From: Tissierellia bacterium
GTDB lineage: Bacteria; Bacillota; Clostridia; Tissierellales; Tissierellaceae
Direction of reading: 5' to 3'
Length of the DNA: 49,729 nt
Assembly (NCBI GenBank): GCA_028708575.1
Contig: JAQVYQ010000007.1
Coordinates: 1 to 49,729 of the forward strand
The notes under the pieces were generated by a model. The model did not search any database and was not told where the DNA came from. It saw nothing but the letters and a program-made list of their open reading frames with translations. A program made the translations under genes and the position numbers. This document shows positions 21,595 through 32,419 of the stretch, in pieces. Positions within the stretch are counted from its first letter, which is position 1. Every line of letters begins with the position of its first letter.

Positions 21595-21630
21595 AAAGAG
21601 ATATTATCACCCGATAATATCTCTTTTATT
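21595..21630 (+). terminator. Intrinsic terminator after sigE
   Basis: AAAGAGATATTATC-ACCC-GATAATATCTCTTTTATT, 14-bp stem. Confidence 0.85.
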
Positions 21631-21661
21631 ATAAAAATTAAAATTGGACAAATAGTCTTAA

Positions 21662-21690
21662 GTATAAAAATACATATGAAGGAAATAATT
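21662..21690 (+). promoter_or_regulatory. Candidate sigma-F-type promoter of sigG
   Basis: GTATA-N14-GGAAATAATT resembles GYATA / GGNNANANTR; spacer one or two nt short. Confidence 0.35.
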
Positions 21691-21720
21691 TTAAATGAAA
21701 GGGGAAGTTTATATGAAAGG

Positions 21721-22503
21721 ATGAATATCATGCATGTGTCCAAAGTTGAGATTTGTGGAGTCAACACAGCTAAATTACCAGTTCTTACCCATGAGGAAAT
21801 GCAACAATTATTTGTTAAAATAAAAGCAGGAGATATGGTAGCTAGAGAGAAGTTTATTAAAGGCAATTTAAGATTAGTCTTGAGTATTATTCAGAGATTC
21901 AATAGAAGAGGGGAACCAGTAGACGATTTATTTCAGGTTGGATGTATTGGACTAATTAAAGCTATTGATAATTTTGATTTGAGCCATAATGTCAAATTCT
22001 CAACATATGCTGTCCCAATGATAATTGGAGAGATTAGAAGATATTTAAGGGATAATAATGCAATAAGAGTAAGTAGATCTTTACGAGATACTGCATATAA
22101 GGCTTTACAAGCGCGTGATTCTTATGTTCACAAGTATTCAAAAGAACCAACTGTTACTGAAATCGCAAAGATATTGAATCTACCAAAAGAAGATGTAGTA
22201 TTTGCTTTAGAGGCTATACAAGAACCTATATCATTATTTGAACCGATTTACCACGATAGTGGAGATGCAATTTATGTAGTTGATCAAGTAAAAGATGATA
22301 AAGCAGATGATGAAGTATGGCTTAGGGATATAAGTCTAAAAGAGGCTATGGGAAAACTAAATAATCGAGAAAAGGAAATTTTGAATTTAAGATTTTTTGA
22401 AGGCAAGACTCAAATGGAAGTAGCAAATGAAATAGGAATATCACAAGCTCAAGTTTCTCGGCTTGAAAAAAATGCTTTAAGGCAAATGAGAAAACATGTT
22501 TAA
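21721..22503 (+). CDS. sigG: RNA polymerase sporulation sigma factor sigma-G
   Basis: KVEICGVNTAKLPVLTHEEMQQLF, RFNRRGEPVDDLFQVGCIGLIKAIDNFD; alternative start ATG 21730. Confidence 0.96.
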   Translation: MNIMHVSKVEICGVNTAKLPVLTHEEMQQLFVKIKAGDMVAREKFIKGNLRLVLSIIQRFNRRGEPVDDLFQVGCIGLIKAIDNFDLSHNVKFSTYAVPMIIGEIRRYLRDNNAIRVSRSLRDTAYKALQARDSYVHKYSKEPTVTEIAKILNLPKEDVVFALEAIQEPISLFEPIYHDSGDAIYVVDQVKDDKADDEVWLRDISLKEAMGKLNNREKEILNLRFFEGKTQMEVANEIGISQAQVSRLEKNALRQMRKHV

Positions 22504-22587
22504 TATATCTTCACTTTAAATTAATGTAATAATTATGGATATAAAACTATATATCTATAGTAATAAATACATTAAAGAGGTGAGAGT

Positions 22588-22827
22588 ATGTTAAAATTAT
22601 CAGATATGCAAGAAAAGGAAGTTATAAACGTTCTCAATGGAGAAAGATTAGGATATATATATGATTTTGAGATAGACTTAGACAAGGGTACAATAGTTGG
22701 TATGATATTACCTAGTGAAAATAAGGTTGTAAGTTTTTTCTCAAAATCTACAGATATATTCATTGGGTGGAGCAATATAATAAAAATAGGTACTGATATA
22801 ATACTTGTAAACTTACAAAATGAATAG
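22588..22827 (+). CDS. YlmC/YmxH family sporulation protein (PRC-barrel)
   Basis: MLKLSDMQEKEVINVLNGERLGYIYDFEIDLDKGTIVGMILP. Confidence 0.9.
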   Translation: MLKLSDMQEKEVINVLNGERLGYIYDFEIDLDKGTIVGMILPSENKVVSFFSKSTDIFIGWSNIIKIGTDIILVNLQNE

Positions 22828-22972
22828 TTATTAATATGTAATCTTAATAATCCTTCCATAGACTATCCTTTTATACTATAATAAAATTAATTAGATTTTT
22901 GTTATGTTATAATTACTGAGAAGTATTTACCGGTATTTGATTGAAATGGTTGTACTATAGGAGGGAAAATAG

Positions 22973-23434
22973 ATGAAATGTCCATATTGTGAACATCTTG
23001 ATTCTAAGGTAATAGACTCAAGACCAACTGATGAGGGACAAGCTATAAGAAGAAGAAGGGAATGCATTGAATGTGGTAAGAGATTTACTACATATGAGAG
23101 AATTGAAGAAATCCCCAAAATAGTCGTAAAAAGAGATGGCAATAGAGAGGTATATAATAGAAACAAGTTATTTAATGGAATTCTGAAATCATGTGAGAAA
23201 AGGCCAATTTCCATAAGCACTATAGAGAAGATAGTAGACGAAATCGAAAAGACTTTATACAATTCTATGGAAAAAGAAATAACATCTGTAGAAATTGGTG
23301 AAATGGTTATGAATAAGTTGAAGGACATAGACGAAGTTGCATATGTTAGATTTGCATCAGTTTATAGAAGATTTAAAGATTCAAATTCATTTATGGAAGA
23401 ACTTAAGAAAATTTTGGACGAAAACAACAATTAG
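22973..23434 (+). CDS. nrdR: Transcriptional repressor NrdR
   Basis: [45 protein letters not shown] zinc ribbon + ATP cone. Confidence 0.98.
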   Translation: MKCPYCEHLDSKVIDSRPTDEGQAIRRRRECIECGKRFTTYERIEEIPKIVVKRDGNREVYNRNKLFNGILKSCEKRPISISTIEKIVDEIEKTLYNSMEKEITSVEIGEMVMNKLKDIDEVAYVRFASVYRRFKDSNSFMEELKKILDENNN

Positions 23435-23490
23435 CAGTCATTTTATTAGATTGGAATTTTGATATATTATTAAAAGGATGGTGTTGGATA

Positions 23491-24552
23491 TTGACTTATC
23501 CTAGAGTTTTAATTGATAAAAAAAAGGTAGTGCATAATGTAAAGACTATTGTAAATATGGCAAATGAACAGGGAATCCAAATAGCTGGAGTTACAAAAGG
23601 ATTTTGTGCTTATGAAAAAATTGTAAGCGCTTTTGTAGAAGGTGGAGTAAAATATTTAGTTGATTCACGAATGGAAAATCTAAAGAAAATACAGAAATTT
23701 AATATACCAAAAATTCTTTCTAGATTGCCAATGATATCAGAAGTTAATGATGTTATAAAATATGCAGATATTTCGTTAAATTCTGAAATAGATACTATTA
23801 AAGCTTTATCGGAAGCTGCTTTAAAGTTTAATAAGACTCACAAGATAATAATAATGGTTGATTTAGGCGATTTACGAGAAGGTTATTTTGTAGAAGAAGA
23901 TGTTTATGATGCAATTGAAGAAATAATAAAACTTGATGGAATTGAAATAGCTGGAATAGGTGCTAACTTTACTTGTTATGGTGGACTTATTCCAACTGAA
24001 GAGTTATTAAATAAATTAGTTACAATAAGTAAAAAGGTTGAGCAGAACTTTGGAATTAAAGTAGATATAATATCAGGTGGGAATTCCAGCTCATTATATT
24101 TATTACAGGACAAGAAATTAGAAGGCATTAACAACTTACGTTTGGGAGAATCTTTAATATGTGGCAGAGAAGCGGCATTCGAAAAACAGATGCCAAATAC
24201 TTATAGTGATGCATTTAAATTAGAAGTTGAGATAATTGAGATTAAGGACAAGCCTTCTGTACCAGTTGGAAATATTGGGCTTGATGCTTTTGGTAATGTT
24301 CCTACTTTCGTAGATAGAGGAATAAGAAGAAAAATTCTTTGTGCAATAGGTAAACAAGACATTGATTTTGATACAATTTATCCATTAGACAAAGATTTAA
24401 TAATTTTAGGTGGTAGTTCTGATCATTTGATATTAGATGGAAGTGATAGCAAAATTGATTACAAAGTAGGAGATATAATAAAATTTGATATGTATTATGT
24501 AAGTATATTAAGAGCTATGACATCTGAATATGTAGAAAAAATAATCCTTTAA
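23491..24552 (+). CDS. Alanine/ornithine racemase family PLP-dependent enzyme (ornithine racemase-like)
   Basis: TTG start; YPRVLIDKKKVVHNVKTIV...GVTKGFCAYEKIVSAF; MVDLGDLREGY; RLGESLICGREAAF. Confidence 0.85.
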   Translation: MTYPRVLIDKKKVVHNVKTIVNMANEQGIQIAGVTKGFCAYEKIVSAFVEGGVKYLVDSRMENLKKIQKFNIPKILSRLPMISEVNDVIKYADISLNSEIDTIKALSEAALKFNKTHKIIIMVDLGDLREGYFVEEDVYDAIEEIIKLDGIEIAGIGANFTCYGGLIPTEELLNKLVTISKKVEQNFGIKVDIISGGNSSSLYLLQDKKLEGINNLRLGESLICGREAAFEKQMPNTYSDAFKLEVEIIEIKDKPSVPVGNIGLDAFGNVPTFVDRGIRRKILCAIGKQDIDFDTIYPLDKDLIILGGSSDHLILDGSDSKIDYKVGDIIKFDMYYVSILRAMTSEYVEKIIL

Positions 24553-24602
24553 ATATGATATAATTAATACACATAAGACATAAGAAAAATGTAGGTGATG
24601 AT

Positions 24603-25928
24603 ATGGATTTATTTACGATGTCAATGGAAGAAAAATTAAAAAGAAATGCGCCTTTAGCAGATAGAATAAGGCCTCAAAAGCTTGATGAATTTGTTGGGCA
24701 AAAACATTTATTGGGTGAAGGTAAGTTTTTAAATAGATCTATTAAAGCAGATCGTATAACATCTATGATTTTTTACGGTCCTCCTGGAACAGGGAAGACT
24801 ACATTGGCAATGATTATCGCTAATAGTACGAATATGAGATTTGAAAAGCTTTCTGCGGTTAGTTCTGGAGTAAAAGACATAAGAGGAGTAATTGAAAGGG
24901 CTGAAGAATCTTTAAAACTATATAATAAAAGAACTATACTTTTCATAGATGAAATTCATAGATTTAATAAATCTCAACAGGATGCCTTACTGCCATTTGT
25001 GGAACGTGGAATTATTATACTTATAGGTGCCACAACAGAAAACCCATACTTTGAGGTAAATAAAGCACTTCTATCAAGGGCTATGGTTTTAGTACTTGAG
25101 TCATTAAAAAATGATGACTTAGTTGAATTAGTAAATAGAGCCTTAAAGGATAAAGAACGGGGACTTGGAAAATATAGTGTCAAGCTTGACCATGAAGCAC
25201 TAGATTATTTGATTACAGTATCAGAAGGAGATGGAAGAATTTTACTGAACTCTTTGGAGATAGGGGTGTTATCTACTCCAGAAGATACGGATGGAATAGT
25301 AGAGCTAAATTTGGATAAAATAAAAGAATCTATACAGATAAAAGCTGCTAAATATGATAAAGGTGGAGATGAACATTATGATACAATTTCAGCTTTTATT
25401 AAAAGTATGAGGGGTTCTGATCCAGATGCTGCAGTATACTGGTTAGCTAAAATGATAAACGCAGGAGAGGATCCGAAATTTATTGCTAGAAGAATAATTA
25501 TTGCAGCGTCTGAGGACGTAGGAAATGCAGATCCTAATGCTATTCAAGTTGCAGTAGCCGCCTTTAATGCTGTAAATGTAATAGGGATGCCAGAAGCTAG
25601 GATACCATTAGCTCAAGCTGCTATTTATGTTGCTACTGCACCAAAGAGCAACAAATCCTATATGGCAATAAATAAAGCTATGGATGATGTTAAAAATAAT
25701 AAAATAGGTATGATTCCTAAATACTTAAGAGTTTCAGGTTATGCTGGTGCAGAAAAATTAGGCAATGGCATAGGGTATAAATATCCACATGATTATAAAG
25801 GAAGCTTTGTAAAGCAAGATTATCTTCCTGATGAATTAAAGAATATTAAATATTATGAGCCTACTGAAAATGGTTACGAAAAGGTAATAAAAGAAAGAAT
25901 AGGCAAATTAATTGACAAAGATAATTAA
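24603..25928 (+). CDS. rarA: Replication-associated recombination protein A (MgsA/RarA AAA ATPase)
   Basis: PLADRIRPQKLDEFVGQKHLLGEGK, FYGPPGTGKTTLA, LFIDEIHRFNKSQQDALLP. Confidence 0.96.
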   Translation: MDLFTMSMEEKLKRNAPLADRIRPQKLDEFVGQKHLLGEGKFLNRSIKADRITSMIFYGPPGTGKTTLAMIIANSTNMRFEKLSAVSSGVKDIRGVIERAEESLKLYNKRTILFIDEIHRFNKSQQDALLPFVERGIIILIGATTENPYFEVNKALLSRAMVLVLESLKNDDLVELVNRALKDKERGLGKYSVKLDHEALDYLITVSEGDGRILLNSLEIGVLSTPEDTDGIVELNLDKIKESIQIKAAKYDKGGDEHYDTISAFIKSMRGSDPDAAVYWLAKMINAGEDPKFIARRIIIAASEDVGNADPNAIQVAVAAFNAVNVIGMPEARIPLAQAAIYVATAPKSNKSYMAINKAMDDVKNNKIGMIPKYLRVSGYAGAEKLGNGIGYKYPHDYKGSFVKQDYLPDELKNIKYYEPTENGYEKVIKERIGKLIDKDN

Positions 25929-25940
25929 AGTATTTATAAT
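25912..25940 (+). promoter_or_regulatory. Perfect sigma-A consensus promoter (TTGACA-N17-TATAAT) straddling 3' end of rarA
   Basis: TTGACA 25912-25917, 17-nt spacer, TATAAT 25935-25940. Confidence 0.85.
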
Positions 25941-25944
25941 GAAC

Positions 25945-26117
25945 TTAAGTTCATAGTAGCTTTATGATGGAATTGTTAGGCAATTCATTTGCTGCAGAAA
26001 TGGTACAAACGATGATAGGAACAGTAATGACAATAACTAGTTAAAGGTAATAGTGGCAAAGTTGAGTGGTGACGCGGAATATACCTTTCGTCCTTGTTCA
26101 GGATGGAAGGTTTTTTG
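25945..26117 (+). ncRNA. T-box-like tRNA-sensing leader upstream of asnS, compact
   Basis: T-box GAGTGGTGACGCGG (26064-26077); antiterminator arms AAAGGTA (26043-26049)/TACCTTT (26082-26088); mutually exclusive terminator CCTTTCGTCC-TTGTTCA-GGATGGAAGG-T6 (26084-26116); possible AAC specifier 26020-26022 followed by A. Confidence 0.8.
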
Positions 26118-26146
26118 TATATTGATTAATACAAGGAGGGATATTA

Positions 26147-27535
26147 ATGAAACTAAATATTAGAGATATCTTTAAGAGTAGTGAAGAATATCTGAATAGT
26201 CAAGTTAATGTTGAAGGCTGGATTAGAACTTCTAGGTCTTCTAAAACATTTGGTTTTATAGAACTAAACGATGGTACTTTTTTTAATAATCTGCAGATAG
26301 TGTACGATAATGAATTAAGTAATTTTAACCAAATAGAGAAATTACCTATAAGCTCTGCTATTAGCATAAAAGGTATCTTAGTACCTACCCCACTAGCAAA
26401 GCAACCTTTTGAGATCAAGGCCACAGAAATATTAGTTGAAGGCTTGTCTACTCAAGACTACCCATTACAAAAGAAAAGACATACAATGGAGTATCTTAGG
26501 ACCATTGCACATTTAAGACCTAGAACTAATACATATAGTGCTGTATTTAGAGTGCGTTCATTAACATCTTACGCAATTCATAAGTTTTTCAATGAAAGAG
26601 GCTTCGTATACATACACACTCCAATAATCACATCTAGCGATGCAGAAGGTGCAGGAGAAATGTTTAAAGTAACAACACTAGATTTGGACAATCTTCCAAG
26701 AACAGAGGAAGGCAAAATTGATTACTCAGAGGATTTTTTTTCGAAGAATACTAACTTAACAGTAAGTGGTCAACTGGAAGCTGAAGCTTATGCATTAGCA
26801 TTTAAGAATGTATATACATTTGGGCCAACATTTAGAGCAGAAAACTCAAATACGGCTAGACATGCAGCAGAGTTTTGGATGATTGAGCCTGAAATAGCAT
26901 TTGCAGATTTAAACGATAATATGCGTCTTGCAGAGGATATGATGAAGTATATCATTTCTTATGTTATGGAAAACGCTAAGGAAGAAATGGAATTTTTCAA
27001 TAAATTTATTGACAAGGGACTTATTGAAAGACTAGATAATGTAAAGAATTCTGATTTTGGAGTAATAACATACACTGAAGCAATCGATCTTCTTATGGCT
27101 TCAAAGGAGGATTTCCAATATAAAGTAGAATGGGGAATAGATTTACAAACTGAGCATGAAAGATATATAACAGAAAAAGTATTTAAGAAACCTGTCTTTG
27201 TTATAAACTATCCTAAAGAGATCAAAGCGTTTTATATGAGATTAAACGATGATAATAAAACAGTAGCAGCAATGGATTTGCTTGTTCCAGGAATAGGAGA
27301 AATCATTGGTGGCAGTCAAAGAGAAGAAAGATTTGATATATTGGAACAAAGAATAATTGATAATGGAATGGATCCAGAGGAATACTGGTGGTATTTAGAG
27401 TTAAGGAAATATGGTGGAACAAAACATGCAGGTTATGGATTAGGATTTGAAAGAGCAATAATGTATTTAACTGGAATAACAAATATTAGAGACGTTATTC
27501 CATTCCCAAGAACTGTAAATTCTGCTGAATTCTAA
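26147..27535 (+). CDS. asnS: Asparaginyl-tRNA synthetase
   Basis: [70 protein letters not shown]. Confidence 0.97.
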   Translation: MKLNIRDIFKSSEEYLNSQVNVEGWIRTSRSSKTFGFIELNDGTFFNNLQIVYDNELSNFNQIEKLPISSAISIKGILVPTPLAKQPFEIKATEILVEGLSTQDYPLQKKRHTMEYLRTIAHLRPRTNTYSAVFRVRSLTSYAIHKFFNERGFVYIHTPIITSSDAEGAGEMFKVTTLDLDNLPRTEEGKIDYSEDFFSKNTNLTVSGQLEAEAYALAFKNVYTFGPTFRAENSNTARHAAEFWMIEPEIAFADLNDNMRLAEDMMKYIISYVMENAKEEMEFFNKFIDKGLIERLDNVKNSDFGVITYTEAIDLLMASKEDFQYKVEWGIDLQTEHERYITEKVFKKPVFVINYPKEIKAFYMRLNDDNKTVAAMDLLVPGIGEIIGGSQREERFDILEQRIIDNGMDPEEYWWYLELRKYGGTKHAGYGLGFERAIMYLTGITNIRDVIPFPRTVNSAEF

Positions 27536-27561
27536 TCTATGGGATATCTAGGAGGGAAAAA

Positions 27562-29973
27562 ATGAAAGATTATAAACCAAAAGAAATTGAGCCAAAATGG
27601 CAGGGAATATGGGAGGAAAAAGAACCATATAAAGCGTATAATTCTAGTGATAAACCCAAGTTTTATGCTCTAGTAGAATTTCCATACCCTTCAGGGGAAG
27701 GATTACACGTTGGTCATCCAAGACCGTATACTGCCCTTGATATAGTAGCTAGAAAAAGAAGATTAGAAGGATATAACGTGCTATTTCCTATGGGTTGGGA
27801 TGCCTTTGGTTTACCAACAGAAAACTATGCAATAAAGCATAAGATTCATCCTAAAATTGTTACAGAGCAAAATGTTGCTAGATTTAAAAAACAACTTAAA
27901 TCAATTGGATTTTCTTTTGATTGGTCAAGGGAAGTAAATACTACAGACCCAGAATATTATAAATGGACACAATGGATATTCTTAAAACTATTTGAAAAAG
28001 GCTTAGCATATAAACAAGAGATGCCAATAAATTGGTGTACATCTTGTAAGGTTGGCTTAGCAAATGAAGAAGTAGTCAATGGAAGTTGTGAACGATGTGG
28101 TGGTGAAGTAGTTAGAAAAGTTAAGAATCAATGGATGCTAAAGATAACTGAATATGCTGAGAGATTGATAAACGATTTAGACGATGTTGATTATTTGGAT
28201 AGAATAAAATTACAACAGAAAAACTGGATTGGCAGATCCCATGGTATGGAAATAGATTTTGCAATTCCAGGCATTGAGGATAAGCTTCGTGTTTATACAA
28301 CTAGACCAGATACACTATTTGGTGCAACATATATGGTTTTAGCTGTTGAGCACCCAATTATTGAGAAATATAAAGAAAAAATAGAAAATCTTGATGAAAT
28401 TCTTGCCTACAGAGAGAAAGTTAGCAAAAAATCAGATTTTGAAAGAACTGAACTAAGTAAAGTAAAAACAGGTGTTGAGATTAAAGGTATAAGGGCAATT
28501 AATCCAGCTACAAAAGAAGAAATACCTATTTGGGTTTCAGATTATGTATTGATTACCTATGGAACTGGAGCCATTATGGCAGTACCAGGGCACGATACTA
28601 GAGACTGGGAGTTTGCTAAAAAGTTCAATTTGCCAATTATTGAAGTTATAAAAGGTGGAAATATTGAAGATGAAGCTTATACTGATACTAACTCAGGTGA
28701 ATTAGTAAACTCTGGATTCTTAAACGGTTTAGAAGTTAAAGAAGCTATTAATAAAATGACAAATTACTTAGAAGAAATTGGACTAGGCAAGGGAAAAATC
28801 AACTATAAATTAAGAGACTGGGTATTTTCAAGACAGAGATATTGGGGAGAACCAATACCATTGGTATATTGTGATAAATGCGGTTGGGTGCCATTACCTG
28901 AAGAAGAACTACCTTTGATGTTACCTGAAGTTGATAATTATGAAACTACTGAAAATGGTGAATCTCCATTGGCGAAAATGGACGATTGGGTAAACACTAC
29001 TTGTCCTAAGTGTGGTGGAGAGGCTAAAAGAGAAACTGATACTATGCCTCAATGGGCTGGATCATCATGGTACTTCTTAAGATATATAGACCCACATAAT
29101 CACGATGCATTGGCTTCTAAAGAAGCTTTAGACTATTGGTTACCAATCGATTGGTATAATGGTGGTATGGAACATACTACACTACATCTATTGTATTCAA
29201 GATTCTGGCATAAATTCCTATATGATGAAGGAGTAGTAAAAACTTCAGAACCTTATGCAAAGAGAACTTCACATGGTATGATCTTAGGAGATAATAATGA
29301 GAAGATGTCAAAATCAAGAGGTAATGTAGTAAATCCTGATGATATAGTAAATGATTTTGGAGCAGATACACTTAGAACATATGAAATGTTCATTGGGGAT
29401 TTCGAAAAATCAGTTCCTTGGTCTGAAAATGGAGTTAAGGGATGTAGAAGATTTTTAGAAAGGGTATGGAGACTTCAAGAAATAATTGTAGATGGTAATG
29501 AATATACAATAGAATTAGAATCTAATATCCATAAAACCATTAAGAAAGTATCAGAAGACTACGAAACGCTAAAATTCAATACAGGAATAGCAGCTTTGAT
29601 GACATTGGTCAATGACTTTAATAATAATGGTAAAATTACTAAAAAGGATTTTGAAATATTCTTAATATTGTTAAACCCAGTAGCACCACATATAACTGAA
29701 GAACTATGGCAAGTAGTAGGCTATGAGGGATATCTGTTTAATGCTCAATGGCCACAATATGAAGAAGAAAAAACTAGAGATGAAGTTATAGAAATACCAA
29801 TTCAAGTTAATGGCAAAGTACGAGGAAAGCTAATTGTAAATGTAACTGATACACAAGATCTTATAAGAGAAAAGGTCTTGAAGGATGACAGCATATCAAA
29901 ATTTATTGAAGGTAAAAAGATAGTAAAAGAAATATTTGTAATGGGTAAAATTTACAATATAGTTGTGAAATGA
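27562..29973 (+). CDS. leuS: Leucyl-tRNA synthetase
   Basis: [19 protein letters not shown] (HIGH), [37 protein letters not shown] (KMSKS). Confidence 0.98.
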   Translation: MKDYKPKEIEPKWQGIWEEKEPYKAYNSSDKPKFYALVEFPYPSGEGLHVGHPRPYTALDIVARKRRLEGYNVLFPMGWDAFGLPTENYAIKHKIHPKIVTEQNVARFKKQLKSIGFSFDWSREVNTTDPEYYKWTQWIFLKLFEKGLAYKQEMPINWCTSCKVGLANEEVVNGSCERCGGEVVRKVKNQWMLKITEYAERLINDLDDVDYLDRIKLQQKNWIGRSHGMEIDFAIPGIEDKLRVYTTRPDTLFGATYMVLAVEHPIIEKYKEKIENLDEILAYREKVSKKSDFERTELSKVKTGVEIKGIRAINPATKEEIPIWVSDYVLITYGTGAIMAVPGHDTRDWEFAKKFNLPIIEVIKGGNIEDEAYTDTNSGELVNSGFLNGLEVKEAINKMTNYLEEIGLGKGKINYKLRDWVFSRQRYWGEPIPLVYCDKCGWVPLPEEELPLMLPEVDNYETTENGESPLAKMDDWVNTTCPKCGGEAKRETDTMPQWAGSSWYFLRYIDPHNHDALASKEALDYWLPIDWYNGGMEHTTLHLLYSRFWHKFLYDEGVVKTSEPYAKRTSHGMILGDNNEKMSKSRGNVVNPDDIVNDFGADTLRTYEMFIGDFEKSVPWSENGVKGCRRFLERVWRLQEIIVDGNEYTIELESNIHKTIKKVSEDYETLKFNTGIAALMTLVNDFNNNGKITKKDFEIFLILLNPVAPHITEELWQVVGYEGYLFNAQWPQYEEEKTRDEVIEIPIQVNGKVRGKLIVNVTDTQDLIREKVLKDDSISKFIEGKKIVKEIFVMGKIYNIVVK

Positions 29974-29985
29974 TTATATTTGTGC

Positions 29986-30023
29986 AATAATAGTTCTATC
30001 TACTTATAGATAGAACTATTATT
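29986..30023 (+). terminator. Long hairpin after leuS
   Basis: AATAATAGTTCTATCTA-CTTA-TAGATAGAACTATTATT, 17-bp perfect stem; no T tract. Confidence 0.6.
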
Positions 30024-30053
30024 AAATCAATAACTTAGTTTAGGAGGGGTAAA

Positions 30054-30878
30054 TTGACCAAAATAAAAATTGTAACAGACAGTACCAGTTATATTTCAAA
30101 GGAATTTGTAGATAAAAATGGTATAAAAGTTGTACCTTTAAGCTATGTCTTTGATGGTGAAACATTTACAGAAGGATTTAAAGGTGAATTCGAGGAGTTT
30201 TTTAGTAAACTTGAAACTACAAAGTTGTTTCCAACAACTTCCCAACCATCAGCAGGTGAATTTTATAATGTATTTAAGGAATGCATAGAGGAAGGCCGTG
30301 AAATAATAGCGATTGTTATATCTTCTAAATTAAGCGGCACATATAATAGTGCAGTTTTAGCTAAGAATATGTTAGAGGATAGAAGAGTTACTATTATAGA
30401 TTCAGAAACTTCTGCATCAAATCTAAGATTTTTAGTTGAAGATGCTTTAAGACTAGCTAATGAAGGTAAATTTGCTGAAGAAATATCAGAGTATTTAAAC
30501 AAAATGAAAAAAGAGATGCGTATTTTGCTTACTACAGGAACTCTTGAATATTTAAGAAGAGGTGGTAGACTATCTGGTTTAGGTTCAACTGTAGGTAATC
30601 TATTAAACATCAAACCAATAATTGAACTTCAGGATGGGGAATTGAATTTAATAGAAAAAGTCAGAGGTACTAATAAAGCCATATCATATATGATAAATAA
30701 AATACCTGTAGACGTGCAAAAGATTAGTATTTGCCAAATTTCTAATATAGATGTAGCAGAAAAATTAAAGCTAGAACTAGTAAGTAAGTTTCCAAATGCA
30801 ACAATATCAATAGATGATTTAGGGCCAGTAATTGGTGCCCATTTAGGTCCAAAGACACTAGGACTATTATATTATTAA
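30054..30878 (+). CDS. DegV family fatty-acid-binding protein
   Basis: TTG start; KIVTDSTSYISKEFVDKNGIKVVPLSYVFDGETF; TTSQPSAGEFYNVF; SSKLSGTYNSA; EYLRRGGRLS. Confidence 0.96.
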   Translation: MTKIKIVTDSTSYISKEFVDKNGIKVVPLSYVFDGETFTEGFKGEFEEFFSKLETTKLFPTTSQPSAGEFYNVFKECIEEGREIIAIVISSKLSGTYNSAVLAKNMLEDRRVTIIDSETSASNLRFLVEDALRLANEGKFAEEISEYLNKMKKEMRILLTTGTLEYLRRGGRLSGLGSTVGNLLNIKPIIELQDGELNLIEKVRGTNKAISYMINKIPVDVQKISICQISNIDVAEKLKLELVSKFPNATISIDDLGPVIGAHLGPKTLGLLYY

Positions 30879-30932
30879 AATAAGGAGCTGGATTTTATCC
30901 AGCTTAAATTTCAGCAGGGAGAGATTAACTTT

Positions 30933-32267
30933 ATGAAAAAGAACTATGAAACAAAACTATGGGGTGGAAGATTCCGTGGAGATGAGGATAATCTCATGGA
31001 AGAGTTTCAAAATAGTTTTACAACAACTCTTTGGTTATTAAAACCTGATATAAAAGGTAGTATTGCACATGTAGCTATGCTAGTTAAATGCGAAATAATA
31101 ACCGAAGAAGAAGGAAAAGCACTTACGGAAGGACTTAATAGCATTCTTAAAGACTTAGAAGCAGGCAAATTGGATTTAGATGGTAGCTATGAAGATGTTC
31201 ACACATATGTTGAGTTAGAATTAGCAAATAGAGTTGGAGATGTAGCTAAAAAACTACACACTGCACGTAGTAGAAATGACCAATGTAATACAGACATGAA
31301 ATTATTTGTGAAAGATGAAATGCAAAATGTCATAGGACTTTTAGATTCATTAATAGATACAATAAATAGGATTGCTGATGCAAATCCATGGATAATGCCA
31401 GGATACACGCATCTTCAAAGAGCACAAGTAGTTACATTTAAATATTATCTTATGGCATATCATTCTATGTTTAGCAGAGATAGAAGAAGACTTGTAGATG
31501 CTTTTAATTCAATGACTGAATCTCCACTTGGATGTGGTGCATTAGCAGGTACAACTCATAATATTGATCGTCAGTATACAGCATCACTATTAGGATTTGA
31601 AACAGTATATTCTAATTTTATAGATGGTGTTTCCGATAGAGACTTCTGCTTAGAAGCTATGGCAGCTTTCAGTATTATTATGATGCATTTATCTCGCTTG
31701 GCGGAAGAATTATGTTTATGGACAAGTTCTGAATTTGGATTTATTACATTAGATGATAGATATACAACAGGATCATCTATAATGCCACAAAAGAAAAACC
31801 CTGATGCGTCAGAATTAATTAGGGGCAAAACAGGTCGTGTATATGGCAATTTATTCACTTTATTAACTGTTATGAAAGGTATTCCATTAGCTTATAATAA
31901 GGATATGCAAGAAGATAAGGAGAGTTTTTACGATAGCCTTACAACTACAACTATTTGTATAAAGTTAATGAACAGAATGATTGGAACACTTAAAGCAAAT
32001 CCTGAATCAATGAAAAAGGCAGTTAAGAAGGGCTTTTTAAATGCTACAGAAGTTGCAGATTACTTAGTAAAAAAAGGGGTGACCTTTAGAGAAGCCCATA
32101 GCATTGTGGGTCAAATCGTAATATATGCTGAAGATAATAAAACATCAATTGAAGAACTAAGCTTAGAAGAATTATCAAAGTTCTCTTCCGAATTTGATGA
32201 TGATATATACTCATATATTGACTATGAAGAGATTCTAAAAAAAGGCATAAAGAAAGAAATGTTATAA
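30933..32267 (+). CDS. argH: Argininosuccinate lyase
   Basis: LWGGRFRG, HTARSRNDQCNTDMKLF, GYTHLQRAQ, GSSIMPQKKNPDASELIRGK. Confidence 0.97.
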   Translation: MKKNYETKLWGGRFRGDEDNLMEEFQNSFTTTLWLLKPDIKGSIAHVAMLVKCEIITEEEGKALTEGLNSILKDLEAGKLDLDGSYEDVHTYVELELANRVGDVAKKLHTARSRNDQCNTDMKLFVKDEMQNVIGLLDSLIDTINRIADANPWIMPGYTHLQRAQVVTFKYYLMAYHSMFSRDRRRLVDAFNSMTESPLGCGALAGTTHNIDRQYTASLLGFETVYSNFIDGVSDRDFCLEAMAAFSIIMMHLSRLAEELCLWTSSEFGFITLDDRYTTGSSIMPQKKNPDASELIRGKTGRVYGNLFTLLTVMKGIPLAYNKDMQEDKESFYDSLTTTTICIKLMNRMIGTLKANPESMKKAVKKGFLNATEVADYLVKKGVTFREAHSIVGQIVIYAEDNKTSIEELSLEELSKFSSEFDDDIYSYIDYEEILKKGIKKEML

Positions 32268-32284
32268 AAATTTATATAACAATC

Positions 32285-32313
32285 AAGAGGCTTATTAGGC
32301 CTCTTTTTTTTTG
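32285..32313 (+). terminator. Intrinsic terminator after argH
   Basis: AAGAGGC-TTATTAG-GCCTCTTTTTTTTT. Confidence 0.9.
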
Positions 32314-32419
32314 ATATAAGAATCTGTTTATTATTTTAGTCTAAATTTGTGTTATAATAAAGTTAAAGTAATACTCGTTTATATCGAGCAAATTCTTAAT
32401 AAAACTGGAGGTGCTGTAA

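Noticed and set aside
22927-23328. 133-aa antisense ORF over nrdR
   Set aside because: Overlaps the well-supported nrdR; no recognisable domain
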